64,000 bases of DNA from a bacterium. GTDB taxonomy: Bacteria; Eisenbacteria; RBG-16-71-46; CAIMUX01. Of this stretch, positions 51,346 through 58,764 are shown piece after piece; the first letter of the stretch is position 1, and every line of letters begins with the position of its first letter. The DNA is taken from positions 1 to 64,000 of the forward strand of contig JAUIHP010000023.1 in the NCBI GenBank assembly GCA_030431975.1. Direction: 5' to 3'. A program made the translations under genes and the position numbers. The notes under the pieces were generated by a model that saw nothing but the letters and a program-made list of their open reading frames with translations, was not told where the DNA came from and did not search any database.

Positions 51346-52344
51346 TCAGGACGGACGCCGCTGCTCGTTCAGCGACCAGTCGTACTTGATCCAACCCGTA
51401 TCGAGCCGCTTTCTGCGCAACGCGGTCACCGCCTCTGGAGGGAACCAACGAGCCACCCGGGCCAGGAGGCGACCTTGGTCTCCCCCACTTTGAACCCGCT
51501 CGATCTCGGAATCCGGACTCAAGTCGGCAAAATCTTCCCGGAACCAGTCGAGGATCTGGGTCAGCTTGATCTCTTTCTCATCCCAGACGAGCCCGGTCGG
51601 GGAGGCAAAGTATCGCTGGGCTTGCTCTTCCAGCTGCGTCTCGATGACGGCTCCTCGGTACGCCTCCCGCCGGAGAAAGGGGCAGCCGATCGACGCACAG
51701 ACGATGGCGAAGTGAATCCGCGGCTCGTCGAAGTCTTTGCGTAGAATCTCATGCTCGATCGCGTCCAGGCTTCGCTCGCGACCGGCCAGCGGGTAAAAGT
51801 TGCCCTTCCAGCGGCCGGGGACCATGAGGATCGAATTGTCTGGTAGGACAAGGTCGAGAGGAAAGCGGCCTTCGATGGGATAGTGGTCCGCGATGAGCTT
51901 GAGCGTGGCCAGATTGTAGGCATTGATCCAAAAGGCAAGCTGCTCGGCACGAGCCCAACCGGCCAGCTCACCGGCCCTTACCGAAAGAAGCCCCTGCCAC
52001 GCCGTGACAAACGCGGGATCGCCGAGCAGGCCTTCGTAGCGGACCCGGCCATTCGTATCGACCCGCGATTCCAGCACGACGTCGATCCGATCCCAAAGCT
52101 CGGTCGGGCCCTGAACCGGCGAGGCGACGGCGTCACGCGCTGCCCCGGAGACCGTAACGAGATGAATGGCAGCGAGAAGGAGAAGCGGCAAAGCCAGCGC
52201 TGCGGCCCGGTCCACCACCCAGAGGCCGACCCGTGCCCGTGCCTGGGCTTGGGCTTGGGTCTGAGTCTGGGTCCGGGTCTGGGTCTGAGCCCGGGTCTGG
52301 CCGGGCCTCAGGATCCAACTCGGCTTCCGCTGAAAACCTCTCAA
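51346..52344 (-). CDS. DUF547 domain protein
   Basis: 332 residues from a TTG at 52344 that overlaps the glycosyltransferase stop (TTGA); GGAGGTG lies 5 bases upstream. The N-terminus carries a Thr-Gln/Ala-Gln run (TQTRTQTQTQAQAQ) before a membrane/signal segment (RAAALALPLLLLAAIHLVTV). The DUF547 domain follows (AEQLAFWINAYNLATLKLIADHYP, IEHEILRKDFDEPRIHFAIVCASIGCPFLRREAY, LTQILDWFREDF). The role is unknown. It is translationally coupled to a TIGR04283-like glycosyltransferase gene. Confidence 0.88.
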   Translation of the reverse strand: MRGFQRKPSWILRPGQTRAQTQTRTQTQTQAQAQARARVGLWVVDRAAALALPLLLLAAIHLVTVSGAARDAVASPVQGPTELWDRIDVVLESRVDTNGRVRYEGLLGDPAFVTAWQGLLSVRAGELAGWARAEQLAFWINAYNLATLKLIADHYPIEGRFPLDLVLPDNSILMVPGRWKGNFYPLAGRERSLDAIEHEILRKDFDEPRIHFAIVCASIGCPFLRREAYRGAVIETQLEEQAQRYFASPTGLVWDEKEIKLTQILDWFREDFADLSPDSEIERVQSGGDQGRLLARVARWFPPEAVTALRRKRLDTGWIKYDWSLNEQRRPS

Positions 52345-53162
52345 GAACGCACCTCCGTTCTCTCGTAGTCTCGGGCCAGACTCTCGGGATCGGCCCCGTC
52401 GGCGTACTCCATCAGAAGCCGAATGTTGCCCAGAAGTTGCCGCAGAACCCCGCGAGCCAGGAACCGCCGCCCGCTCGTCCGGCAACGCGACTGCAGGACG
52501 TGAAAACGGTTCTCCGCCCGAAAGCGCCTCACCATCTTCCAATCCTCGAGGACGTCCACCTCCGGATATCCTCCCGCCGCCTGGAACGCCTCGCGAGAGA
52601 GCCCAAAACCCTGATCTCCCAGGGCGTATCTGCCCCAACTGGAAAGCCACCGGCCCGTGATGGCGAGAATGGCCAAGCGCCAGTCCCGCTCTTCGTACTC
52701 CAGGGCAAAAGCAAAGGCGTGAAGGGGTTGGCGGGCTAGGTTCGAGCGGAACTCGAGGAGCCCAGCCTCGTCGACGACGGAGTCTGAGTGCAGAAACAGG
52801 ATCGCCTCTCCGCGAGCGCGGGCGGCTCCGTGGTTCATCTGCAGGGCCCGCCCCCGAGGACTCCACACGTCGGTCCAGGGGCACGGATGGGGATCGTCGA
52901 CGGCACCTACGACGATGACCTCGAGAACCTGGGATGACGCCCGAAGACCGCGGATTAGGCGGCTGGGCGCCTCCCCCTCTCCGTACACGGGCACGACCAC
53001 GGAAACTGAGGGCAAGCGATCTTGGGCGGCGGCTCGGGGCCCTCTTCGGAGCTCATTCTCCGGCAGAACGGAACCCGAAGGGCACTCCGCGGGTTTTCGC
53101 CCTGGGGAGGCGGGACTCAACACCGGGTCCTCTACTGCCGTATACTCCAAGTTTCGAGCCAT
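52341..53162 (-). CDS. family 2 glycosyltransferase (TIGR04283-like)
   Basis: 273 residues from the ATG at 53162. Residues 1-50 are a poorly conserved Pro/Arg-rich leader. SVSVVVPVYGEGEAPSRLI starts the GT-A fold; GRALQMNHGAARARGEAILFLHSDS is the family hallmark with the HSDS metal motif; LGDQGFGLSREAFQAAGGYPEVDVLEDW and the C-terminal LARGVLRQLLGNIRLLMEYADG complete it. This family transfers sugars near radical-SAM/selenodomain or arsenosugar genes; the acceptor here is unknown. Divergent from the DUF1573 gene across 36 bp. Confidence 0.88.
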   Translation of the reverse strand: MARNLEYTAVEDPVLSPASPGRKPAECPSGSVLPENELRRGPRAAAQDRLPSVSVVVPVYGEGEAPSRLIRGLRASSQVLEVIVVGAVDDPHPCPWTDVWSPRGRALQMNHGAARARGEAILFLHSDSVVDEAGLLEFRSNLARQPLHAFAFALEYEERDWRLAILAITGRWLSSWGRYALGDQGFGLSREAFQAAGGYPEVDVLEDWKMVRRFRAENRFHVLQSRCRTSGRRFLARGVLRQLLGNIRLLMEYADGADPESLARDYERTEVRS

Positions 53163-53198
53163 AATCACGAGATTGTTTCGAGAGGAGAGTTGCATCCG

Positions 53199-54227
53199 AT
53201 GCGACCCCAGACGCTCATTCCTGCGGTCCTGACCACCCTCACCGCCCTCGTCCTTCTGTCGGCCTCCGACGCCGAAGCGCAGATCGATCTCAACGACGGT
53301 CCCCTCATCCGATTCGAGGCGCGCGAGTTCAACTTCGGCGACATGGAGCAGGCAGCCCACCAGTCGCACATTTTCGAATTCCGCAACGGCGGGACCGAGA
53401 CGCTTCTCATCGAGAAGGTCGAAGCCAGCTGCGGATGCACAGCCGCGGCCCCGGCCGATTCGATTCTCGCCCCCGGAGAGTCCTCCGGAATCGAGGTTAC
53501 CTTCCACTCCCGGGACTTCAAGGGTGAGCAGACCAAAGTTGTCGCCGTCTACACGAACGATCCCGCGGAGCCGCGCGTCGACCTCGCCATCAGCGCCAAC
53601 GTCATTCCCTTCGTTCGATTCGAGCACGACCAGCTCACGTTCGGAGAAGTGCCGCTGGGAACGAGGCCGACCTTGGCCACGCTCGTCACGGCCGACCTCG
53701 ACACCGACTTCGAGATCCTGAGCGTCAGCGGCGGCGAGGATGTCGTGGAATGGAAGGTCGTCCCGGCCAGCGCCCCGGACCAAATCGCCTACCGGCTGGA
53801 AGGAACGTTGCGGGGCGACGCTCCGATCGGGCCGTTCGACCAGCGCATCGTCCTGGAGCTCAACCATCCGAACAAGTCGAAGGAACGTGTCGGAATCAAG
53901 GGACACGTCTTCAGCTACTTCCTGCTCGACGAGCAGCGCGTCAACTTCCACACCGTGAAGCAACCGCGCAGCGTGACGCGAAACATGGACATTCGGTGCG
54001 GAGAGGATCGGAAGTACCAGATCACCGAGGTCGAGGTCCCGTCCGATGCGTTCGACCTTCAGCTCTCGGAAACGTCGGCCGGATACCGTCTCGACGCGAC
54101 CTTCCACTCCAACAAACTGGCGGTCGAGGGACGGCGTCAACGCTTCCGCGAGTTCGCGGTCCTTCACACGACCGATCCGAACCAGCCGGAGATCGTGGTC
54201 GAGCTTTCGGGAGTGGCGCGGAACTAA
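53199..54227 (+). CDS. exported DUF1573 protein
   Basis: 342 residues from the ATG at 53199 (GAGAGGAG upstream). Signal peptide ends near SDAEA. The first Ig-like DUF1573 domain has FNFGDMEQAAHQSHIFEFRNGGTETLLIEKVEASCGCT, with the conserved CGC, and a second, diverged domain follows around 130-235. A third beta region without the Cys motif ends the protein. DUF1573 proteins are periplasmic or surface ASPM/SPD-2-Hydin-like modules of unknown function. Confidence 0.9.
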   Translation: MRPQTLIPAVLTTLTALVLLSASDAEAQIDLNDGPLIRFEAREFNFGDMEQAAHQSHIFEFRNGGTETLLIEKVEASCGCTAAAPADSILAPGESSGIEVTFHSRDFKGEQTKVVAVYTNDPAEPRVDLAISANVIPFVRFEHDQLTFGEVPLGTRPTLATLVTADLDTDFEILSVSGGEDVVEWKVVPASAPDQIAYRLEGTLRGDAPIGPFDQRIVLELNHPNKSKERVGIKGHVFSYFLLDEQRVNFHTVKQPRSVTRNMDIRCGEDRKYQITEVEVPSDAFDLQLSETSAGYRLDATFHSNKLAVEGRRQRFREFAVLHTTDPNQPEIVVELSGVARN

Positions 54228-54257
54228 GCCCGGTTCAACCCTGGCCCAACGGCAGAT

Positions 54258-55289
54258 TCAACGAATCTCGCGGTCGGCCTCGGCCAGAACGCCCAGGGCG
54301 GCGTCGATGTGGTCGTCGCCGACGTCGAGATGGGTGACGAACCGGATTCCTCGTCCACCAAACGGAACGGCAAAGACTTCGCGCACGGCCAGGGCCTCGA
54401 GCCATCGCGCCGGCTCTCCACTCTGAACATCCGCGACGACGATGTTGGTCTCGGTTCGATCTGACGGCACGGACAGCCCCGTCAGCGAGGCGATTCCCGC
54501 CGCCAGGCGCTGGGCCCGAGCATGATCGTCGGCTAGGCGCTCGCGGTGGTGGGCCAGTGAGTGGATCGCTCCGGCGGCCAGGATGCCCGCCTGTCTCATC
54601 CCTCCACCCAGGCGCTTCCGCACATTGCGCGCCTCGTCGATGAACGTGCTCGTTCCGGCCAATGCCGAGCCGACCGGCGCCCCGAGCCCTTTGGAAAAAC
54701 AAACCGAAACAGAGTCAAAGGGTGAAGCGAGCTCGGCCTCAGGCGTGTTCGAAGCCACTGCGGCGTTCCAGAGACGGGCTCCGTCCAAATGGACCTGCAA
54801 ACCCCGCTGATGAGCGGCCGTGGCCAGTTCCTCGACCGCATCCTGCGGCAGGACGCGTCCGCCGGCCCGATTGTGGGTGTTCTCCAAACAGAGCAGACGC
54901 GACACGGGGTAGTGGACATCGACGCCGCGGATCCGTGAGACGACCTGCTCCATCGTGGGCATCCCGCGGTCGCCGGGGATGGGCCACAACTGAACTCCGG
55001 CCAGCGCGGCCGAACCCGCTCCTTCGTACTGAAAAACGTGAGCCGTCTCTTCGAGGAGAACTTCATCCCCGCGCCGGGTGTGGGTCGCAACCGCGACGGC
55101 ATTGGCCATGGTTCCGCTCGGAACGAAGAGAGCCGCTTCCTTGCCGAGGATTCGAGCCACTTCGATCTCCAGCGCCTGCACCGTCGGATCGTCACCAAAG
55201 ACGTCATCTCCGACTTCGGCGCCGGCCATCGCCTCACGCATGGCCGGTGTCGGCCGAGTCACCGTATCGCTTCTGAGATCCACCCGCAT
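54258..55289 (-). CDS. low-specificity threonine aldolase
   Basis: 343 residues from the ATG at 55289. [33 protein letters not shown], the [12 protein letters not shown] block, [13 protein letters not shown] and [14 protein letters not shown] (PLP Lys) identify the fold-type I threonine aldolase that splits threonine/allo-threonine to glycine and acetaldehyde. Length normal. Convergent with the DUF1573 gene. Confidence 0.93.
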   Translation of the reverse strand: MRVDLRSDTVTRPTPAMREAMAGAEVGDDVFGDDPTVQALEIEVARILGKEAALFVPSGTMANAVAVATHTRRGDEVLLEETAHVFQYEGAGSAALAGVQLWPIPGDRGMPTMEQVVSRIRGVDVHYPVSRLLCLENTHNRAGGRVLPQDAVEELATAAHQRGLQVHLDGARLWNAAVASNTPEAELASPFDSVSVCFSKGLGAPVGSALAGTSTFIDEARNVRKRLGGGMRQAGILAAGAIHSLAHHRERLADDHARAQRLAAGIASLTGLSVPSDRTETNIVVADVQSGEPARWLEALAVREVFAVPFGGRGIRFVTHLDVGDDHIDAALGVLAEADREIR

Positions 55290-55356
55290 ACCACCCCTAC
55301 CCTTCCCGTACTCATTCGCCACTCGGGCAACCACTCATTGTCACCACGCGGACGAA

Positions 55357-56592
55357 CTACCAGTTCGCCTCGACTTTGACCGGGCTCCCTCCGACCGAGA
55401 CGCGTGCCAGCGAAACCCCGGCTGAGTCGAAGACTTCGACCCGGGCCTCATTTCGTACGACGACCCAAACGTTGCCGGTCTGCGGATCGAAGGTGACACC
55501 ACTCGCGCCGCCGACCTCCCAGAAAGAGACTTCGTCTCCATTTCCGTCAAGATGGATGATCCCTCCTCGCCCGGTGTCGGCGACGTAGAGTCCGCCGTCC
55601 GCATCGGCGGAGCAGTCACGAGGGTCGCCGAACTCAGCTTTGCTTTCGACGATGACACCACTGCTCTTGAAGAGACGAGAGACGCCGACCTGGCCGCGGT
55701 CCACGACCCAGATCCATTCGTGGTCGGTGCTGGAAACAGCGACCGGCCAGACGAAGTTGTTCCAGCGACGGCTGACCCGATCGTCCTCGATCTCGACCAA
55801 ACCCACATCGCGCACCGCAATCCAAACGCCGTTGCGATCCCGCTTCGGTTCCAGGTCTTCGATGGGCCCAAGGTCGGGAAGATAGAAAATGCGTTGTCCG
55901 GTCAAAGTACGCCGGCTGATGGACTGGTCGGCAAACGCTCCGACCCAGAGCTGACCGGTTTCCGAGTCAAATGCCAGGGCGTTGGCGCCGAACTGTTCGA
56001 AAGCGTCCTCTACGACCCCGTCTTCACCTAGTCGAACGACCTGCCCCTGAAAGAAGTCGGCGCCCCAAAGGCGACCGGACGAGTCGAACGCGAGGTCGAG
56101 TAGGCTGCGATTGAACTGTGCGCGGAAGAGCCGGTCGCGTCCGTCGGGGCTCAGTCGTGAGAGCCCGCTGGCGCTGGCATCGCCGACCCAGGGAACGGCG
56201 CGTCCGGGAGTTGCGAGGTCAGAGCGCGTCTCGAGTTGAAGCCCGTCCCGAGCCACGACGACGGCGTGATAGGAATACGTGACGCCGTTCTCCACGGTCA
56301 CGTCTTCGAACGCGCCTTCCAGGTTGCCCGACTCCTGAACGATGACCGGGTCTGCCGCCCCTTGCAGCCGCTGCAACTGAATCGTTTCGATGTCGTCCAG
56401 ACCGGACAGTGACCAGGTCAGTCGAACCTGTGAATCTCCCGCCACCGCCTCGACCACGGAAGGCTCTCCACCAGTCGACGGATTGAGAGGATCGAAAGGA
56501 TTGTCTCGGTCGCGCTCCTCACAACCCGCCATCAGGAAAGCCGGGACGAGCAGGCAAAGCATCCGGGGTGTCCGTCCGCGGTATCCGATCAC
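55357..56592 (-). CDS. lipoprotein with FN3 domain and NHL-like beta-propeller
   Basis: 411 residues from a GTG at 56592 that overlaps the upstream stop (GTGA). A lipobox (AFLMAGC) gives a lipid Cys near residue 24. After the RDNPFDP motif shared by many FCB-group lipoproteins, an FN3-like domain (about 40-130) precedes a six-bladed propeller of repeats such as [41 protein letters not shown]. It probably binds protein or carbohydrate on the outer membrane. Last gene of the envelope operon. Confidence 0.82.
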   Translation of the reverse strand: MIGYRGRTPRMLCLLVPAFLMAGCEERDRDNPFDPLNPSTGGEPSVVEAVAGDSQVRLTWSLSGLDDIETIQLQRLQGAADPVIVQESGNLEGAFEDVTVENGVTYSYHAVVVARDGLQLETRSDLATPGRAVPWVGDASASGLSRLSPDGRDRLFRAQFNRSLLDLAFDSSGRLWGADFFQGQVVRLGEDGVVEDAFEQFGANALAFDSETGQLWVGAFADQSISRRTLTGQRIFYLPDLGPIEDLEPKRDRNGVWIAVRDVGLVEIEDDRVSRRWNNFVWPVAVSSTDHEWIWVVDRGQVGVSRLFKSSGVIVESKAEFGDPRDCSADADGGLYVADTGRGGIIHLDGNGDEVSFWEVGGASGVTFDPQTGNVWVVVRNEARVEVFDSAGVSLARVSVGGSPVKVEANW

Positions 56593-57506
56593 CTCGCACC
56601 TCCCCCGCCAAAGCCGACCGTCCATCCGACTTCCACCTCGGTCGGGTTGTCGCTTTCGATCGACAAACCGGTATCGTCATCGCTACGAAGCCAACTGAAA
56701 ACGCTGGCCAGAAGAAGAGCCTCGGCCGCGACCCAACAGCCGACGGCAATGTCGTCGTAGCGAGCGGCGCGATCGAAGTGATCATCAAGCTGCGATCGAT
56801 CGACGGTGGAAAGATACTCATCGTACGACCGGTCCGCCGACTGCCGCGCCCAAACGCCAAGGACGCCAAAGGCGACGGCTCCCAGCGGATAGAGATACTT
56901 CCGTCGACTGGGGCGATGGAGGACCCGCGGCGCGCCTCGCGAAGGCATCGGTGTCGTAAGAACGAGCGTGCTCTCGGCCGCAGTCCCCGCCCGGTAAAGC
57001 TGCGGAATCTCGCCGGCGACCGTGATCTCGACCGAGCGATCCGTCGGCACGAGAAGCTGGAGCGGAGTGAATCCCATGTCCTCCCCATCCAGGCGAACCC
57101 GCGCAGCCCGGCCGGAGGCCTCCACGTTCAGACTCTGCAGAGGTGGAACGTCGACGTTCCGCACATCCTCGTCGTCAACGCTGACTTCCAGTCGAAACGG
57201 GTGGGCCCAGGTCGCATCGCCGGGCGAGGTGCCGATCAGGATTTCGCGAGTTCCCGGTTCGACGCCGGACACTGTGGTCGGAGTCAGTCCGTATGCCTCT
57301 CCATCGATCCAAACCGGACGGGAAACGTCCGCGGTAAAGATGCGAAGTTCGGCCGCGATCACAACCGGAGGCAAGACCGTCTGCAGGACGAGCAGGGCAG
57401 CCAGACCGCAACCAAGAAGAGGTCGGCAGAACCCAGCCCGGACGATTCGTGAACGGTTCGGGCAAGTGACCTGCTTCGAAGCTCCGTTAGTCGTGGTTGT
57501 AGACAA
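56589..57506 (-). CDS. PEGA-domain membrane protein
   Basis: 305 residues from a TTG at 57506, with AAGGAG 6 bases upstream; it overlaps the PQQ-protein gene by 20 bp. A signal/anchor (PLLGCGLAALLVLQTVLPPVV, about 28-48) is followed by two PEGA-like domains: VWIDGEAYGLTPTTVSGVEPGTREI, then VRLDGEDMGFTPLQLLVP. A later membrane segment (GAVAFGVLGVWARQ) and a second near the C-terminus suggest it spans the membrane. PEGA domains bind envelope proteins or peptidoglycan. Function unknown. Confidence 0.8.
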   Translation of the reverse strand: MSTTTTNGASKQVTCPNRSRIVRAGFCRPLLGCGLAALLVLQTVLPPVVIAAELRIFTADVSRPVWIDGEAYGLTPTTVSGVEPGTREILIGTSPGDATWAHPFRLEVSVDDEDVRNVDVPPLQSLNVEASGRAARVRLDGEDMGFTPLQLLVPTDRSVEITVAGEIPQLYRAGTAAESTLVLTTPMPSRGAPRVLHRPSRRKYLYPLGAVAFGVLGVWARQSADRSYDEYLSTVDRSQLDDHFDRAARYDDIAVGCWVAAEALLLASVFSWLRSDDDTGLSIESDNPTEVEVGWTVGFGGGGAR

Positions 57507-58596
57507 AAATGTCTCCTTGGTTCGTGGCCACGACGAGGTATCCGTCACTAAGGATCGGAGCCGCTGCAAGACGATCACTTAGTTCCAGAGACCAGACCTG
57601 GGTTCCATTGTCTGCGCGAAGCGCGACGAGGCGACCTGCTGCGGTCGCGACAAGAACAAACTCTCCGGCCATCGCAGCCGGACAAGCGACGGCCTCGTCG
57701 AGGTCGATTTCCCAGTCCAGGGCTTCGTCGACACCCAACGGCCAGAGGAACCGGCCGGACTGAACCCAACCGTCCGAGGAAACCGTAATGACGGACGCGT
57801 CACGTTGGACCGGAGGCTGTAGCTGCATGGAGCGGCGCGTTCCCGAAGGAATGACTTCTCCGGTTCGGGCGTCCACCTGGTAGAGCTGTCCTTCCACGGT
57901 CGTAACCGCCAGGATGTCGCCGTTCTTACTGGGAGGCGCCATGAAACGCCCAGGAACCGCGCTCCGCCACCGAATCTCTCCGCTCTCCGCGTCGACGGAG
58001 TACACCGAGTCGGCGCGCGCGACGACGAAGACGTCATCACCGTCCAGGACTCCACGCGGAGCGTCCCAACCAAAGCCGTCGAGTTTCCAGTTCTCCGAAC
58101 CGTCCACCGGATCCAGACTGTGCAACGTTCCACTGAGACCCAGAGTCAAGACCGCGTCGCCGGCCGGCTCCAGCCAGGTCAGGCGATCTCCCCAGGGCTT
58201 TTCCCACGCATCCTTTCCGTCGCGGGAGCGGAGGCCGCGCAGCTTCCCTTCCCTTCCATGTCCCTCTTGCAGAAGGATGAACCCGGTCTCGGAAATTCCG
58301 CCGACGACGGCGGGCGCAGCAGTCAGGTCCCGCTTGAAACGACGTCGCCACTTTCGATCGCCGGTCGTCACTTTGTGACAGTAGATCTTTCGGTCCGTGG
58401 TCACCGCGACGAGATAGCCGTCCGGCGTCACCTGAAGCGGCGAGGTCACGGCTCGACCGGCGTCAGTCTGCCACACGACCTCGAAAGGTTGTCCGGACCA
58501 GACGGAATCGTCCCGCCCGATCTCCTGAGCCACGACCGTTTGAAGTGGAAGAAGCAAGAACACCAGGACGGTGAGCGACGAAGCGAAACGTGCCAC
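57487..58596 (-). CDS. exported PQQ-type beta-propeller protein (BamB-like)
   Basis: 369 residues from a GTG at 58596, with GGGGGA 5 bases upstream. A signal peptide (SSLTVLVFLLLPLQTVVAQ) precedes propeller repeats, for example VSPLQVTPDGYLVAVTTDRKIYCHK, LHSLDPVDGSENWKLDGF, VYSVDAESGEIRWRSAV, LVALRADNGTQVWSLEL. The Ala/Trp docking motifs fit PQQ-like repeats rather than a quinoprotein dehydrogenase. BamB itself helps barrel assembly; whether this one does is inferred only from the adjacent barrel gene. Its start codon and ribosome site lie inside a large palindrome. Confidence 0.82.
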   Translation of the reverse strand: MARFASSLTVLVFLLLPLQTVVAQEIGRDDSVWSGQPFEVVWQTDAGRAVTSPLQVTPDGYLVAVTTDRKIYCHKVTTGDRKWRRRFKRDLTAAPAVVGGISETGFILLQEGHGREGKLRGLRSRDGKDAWEKPWGDRLTWLEPAGDAVLTLGLSGTLHSLDPVDGSENWKLDGFGWDAPRGVLDGDDVFVVARADSVYSVDAESGEIRWRSAVPGRFMAPPSKNGDILAVTTVEGQLYQVDARTGEVIPSGTRRSMQLQPPVQRDASVITVSSDGWVQSGRFLWPLGVDEALDWEIDLDEAVACPAAMAGEFVLVATAAGRLVALRADNGTQVWSLELSDRLAAAPILSDGYLVVATNQGDIFVYNHD

Positions 58597-58764
58597 TAGT
58601 GTCCCCCGTCAGAAGTACGTTGCCAGTTCCAGCGAGCCATCGTCGTCGCGGGCAAGGCGCGACGACGACGAGTACCCACGGTGGTACTTGGAGGAGGAGC
58701 AACGCAGACCGCGGCGATGAGGGCCGCTGGAACGGGTGACGAACTTCTGATGGGGGACACTAGT
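58595..58764. repeat. 170-bp structured palindrome between two envelope genes
   Basis: Arms 58595-58638 and 58721-58764 are inverted copies (37 of 44 positions; 21 of the outer 22). Between them are two more perfect inverted repeats: CGTCGTCGCG/CGCGACGACG (58641-58667) and AGTACC/GGTACT (58671-58688). On the minus strand the upstream arm contains the TAG stop of the barrel gene, and the downstream arm contains the GGGGGA ribosome site and most of the GTG start of the PQQ gene. It may be a MITE-like insertion or a mRNA element coupling the two genes. Confidence 0.85.
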
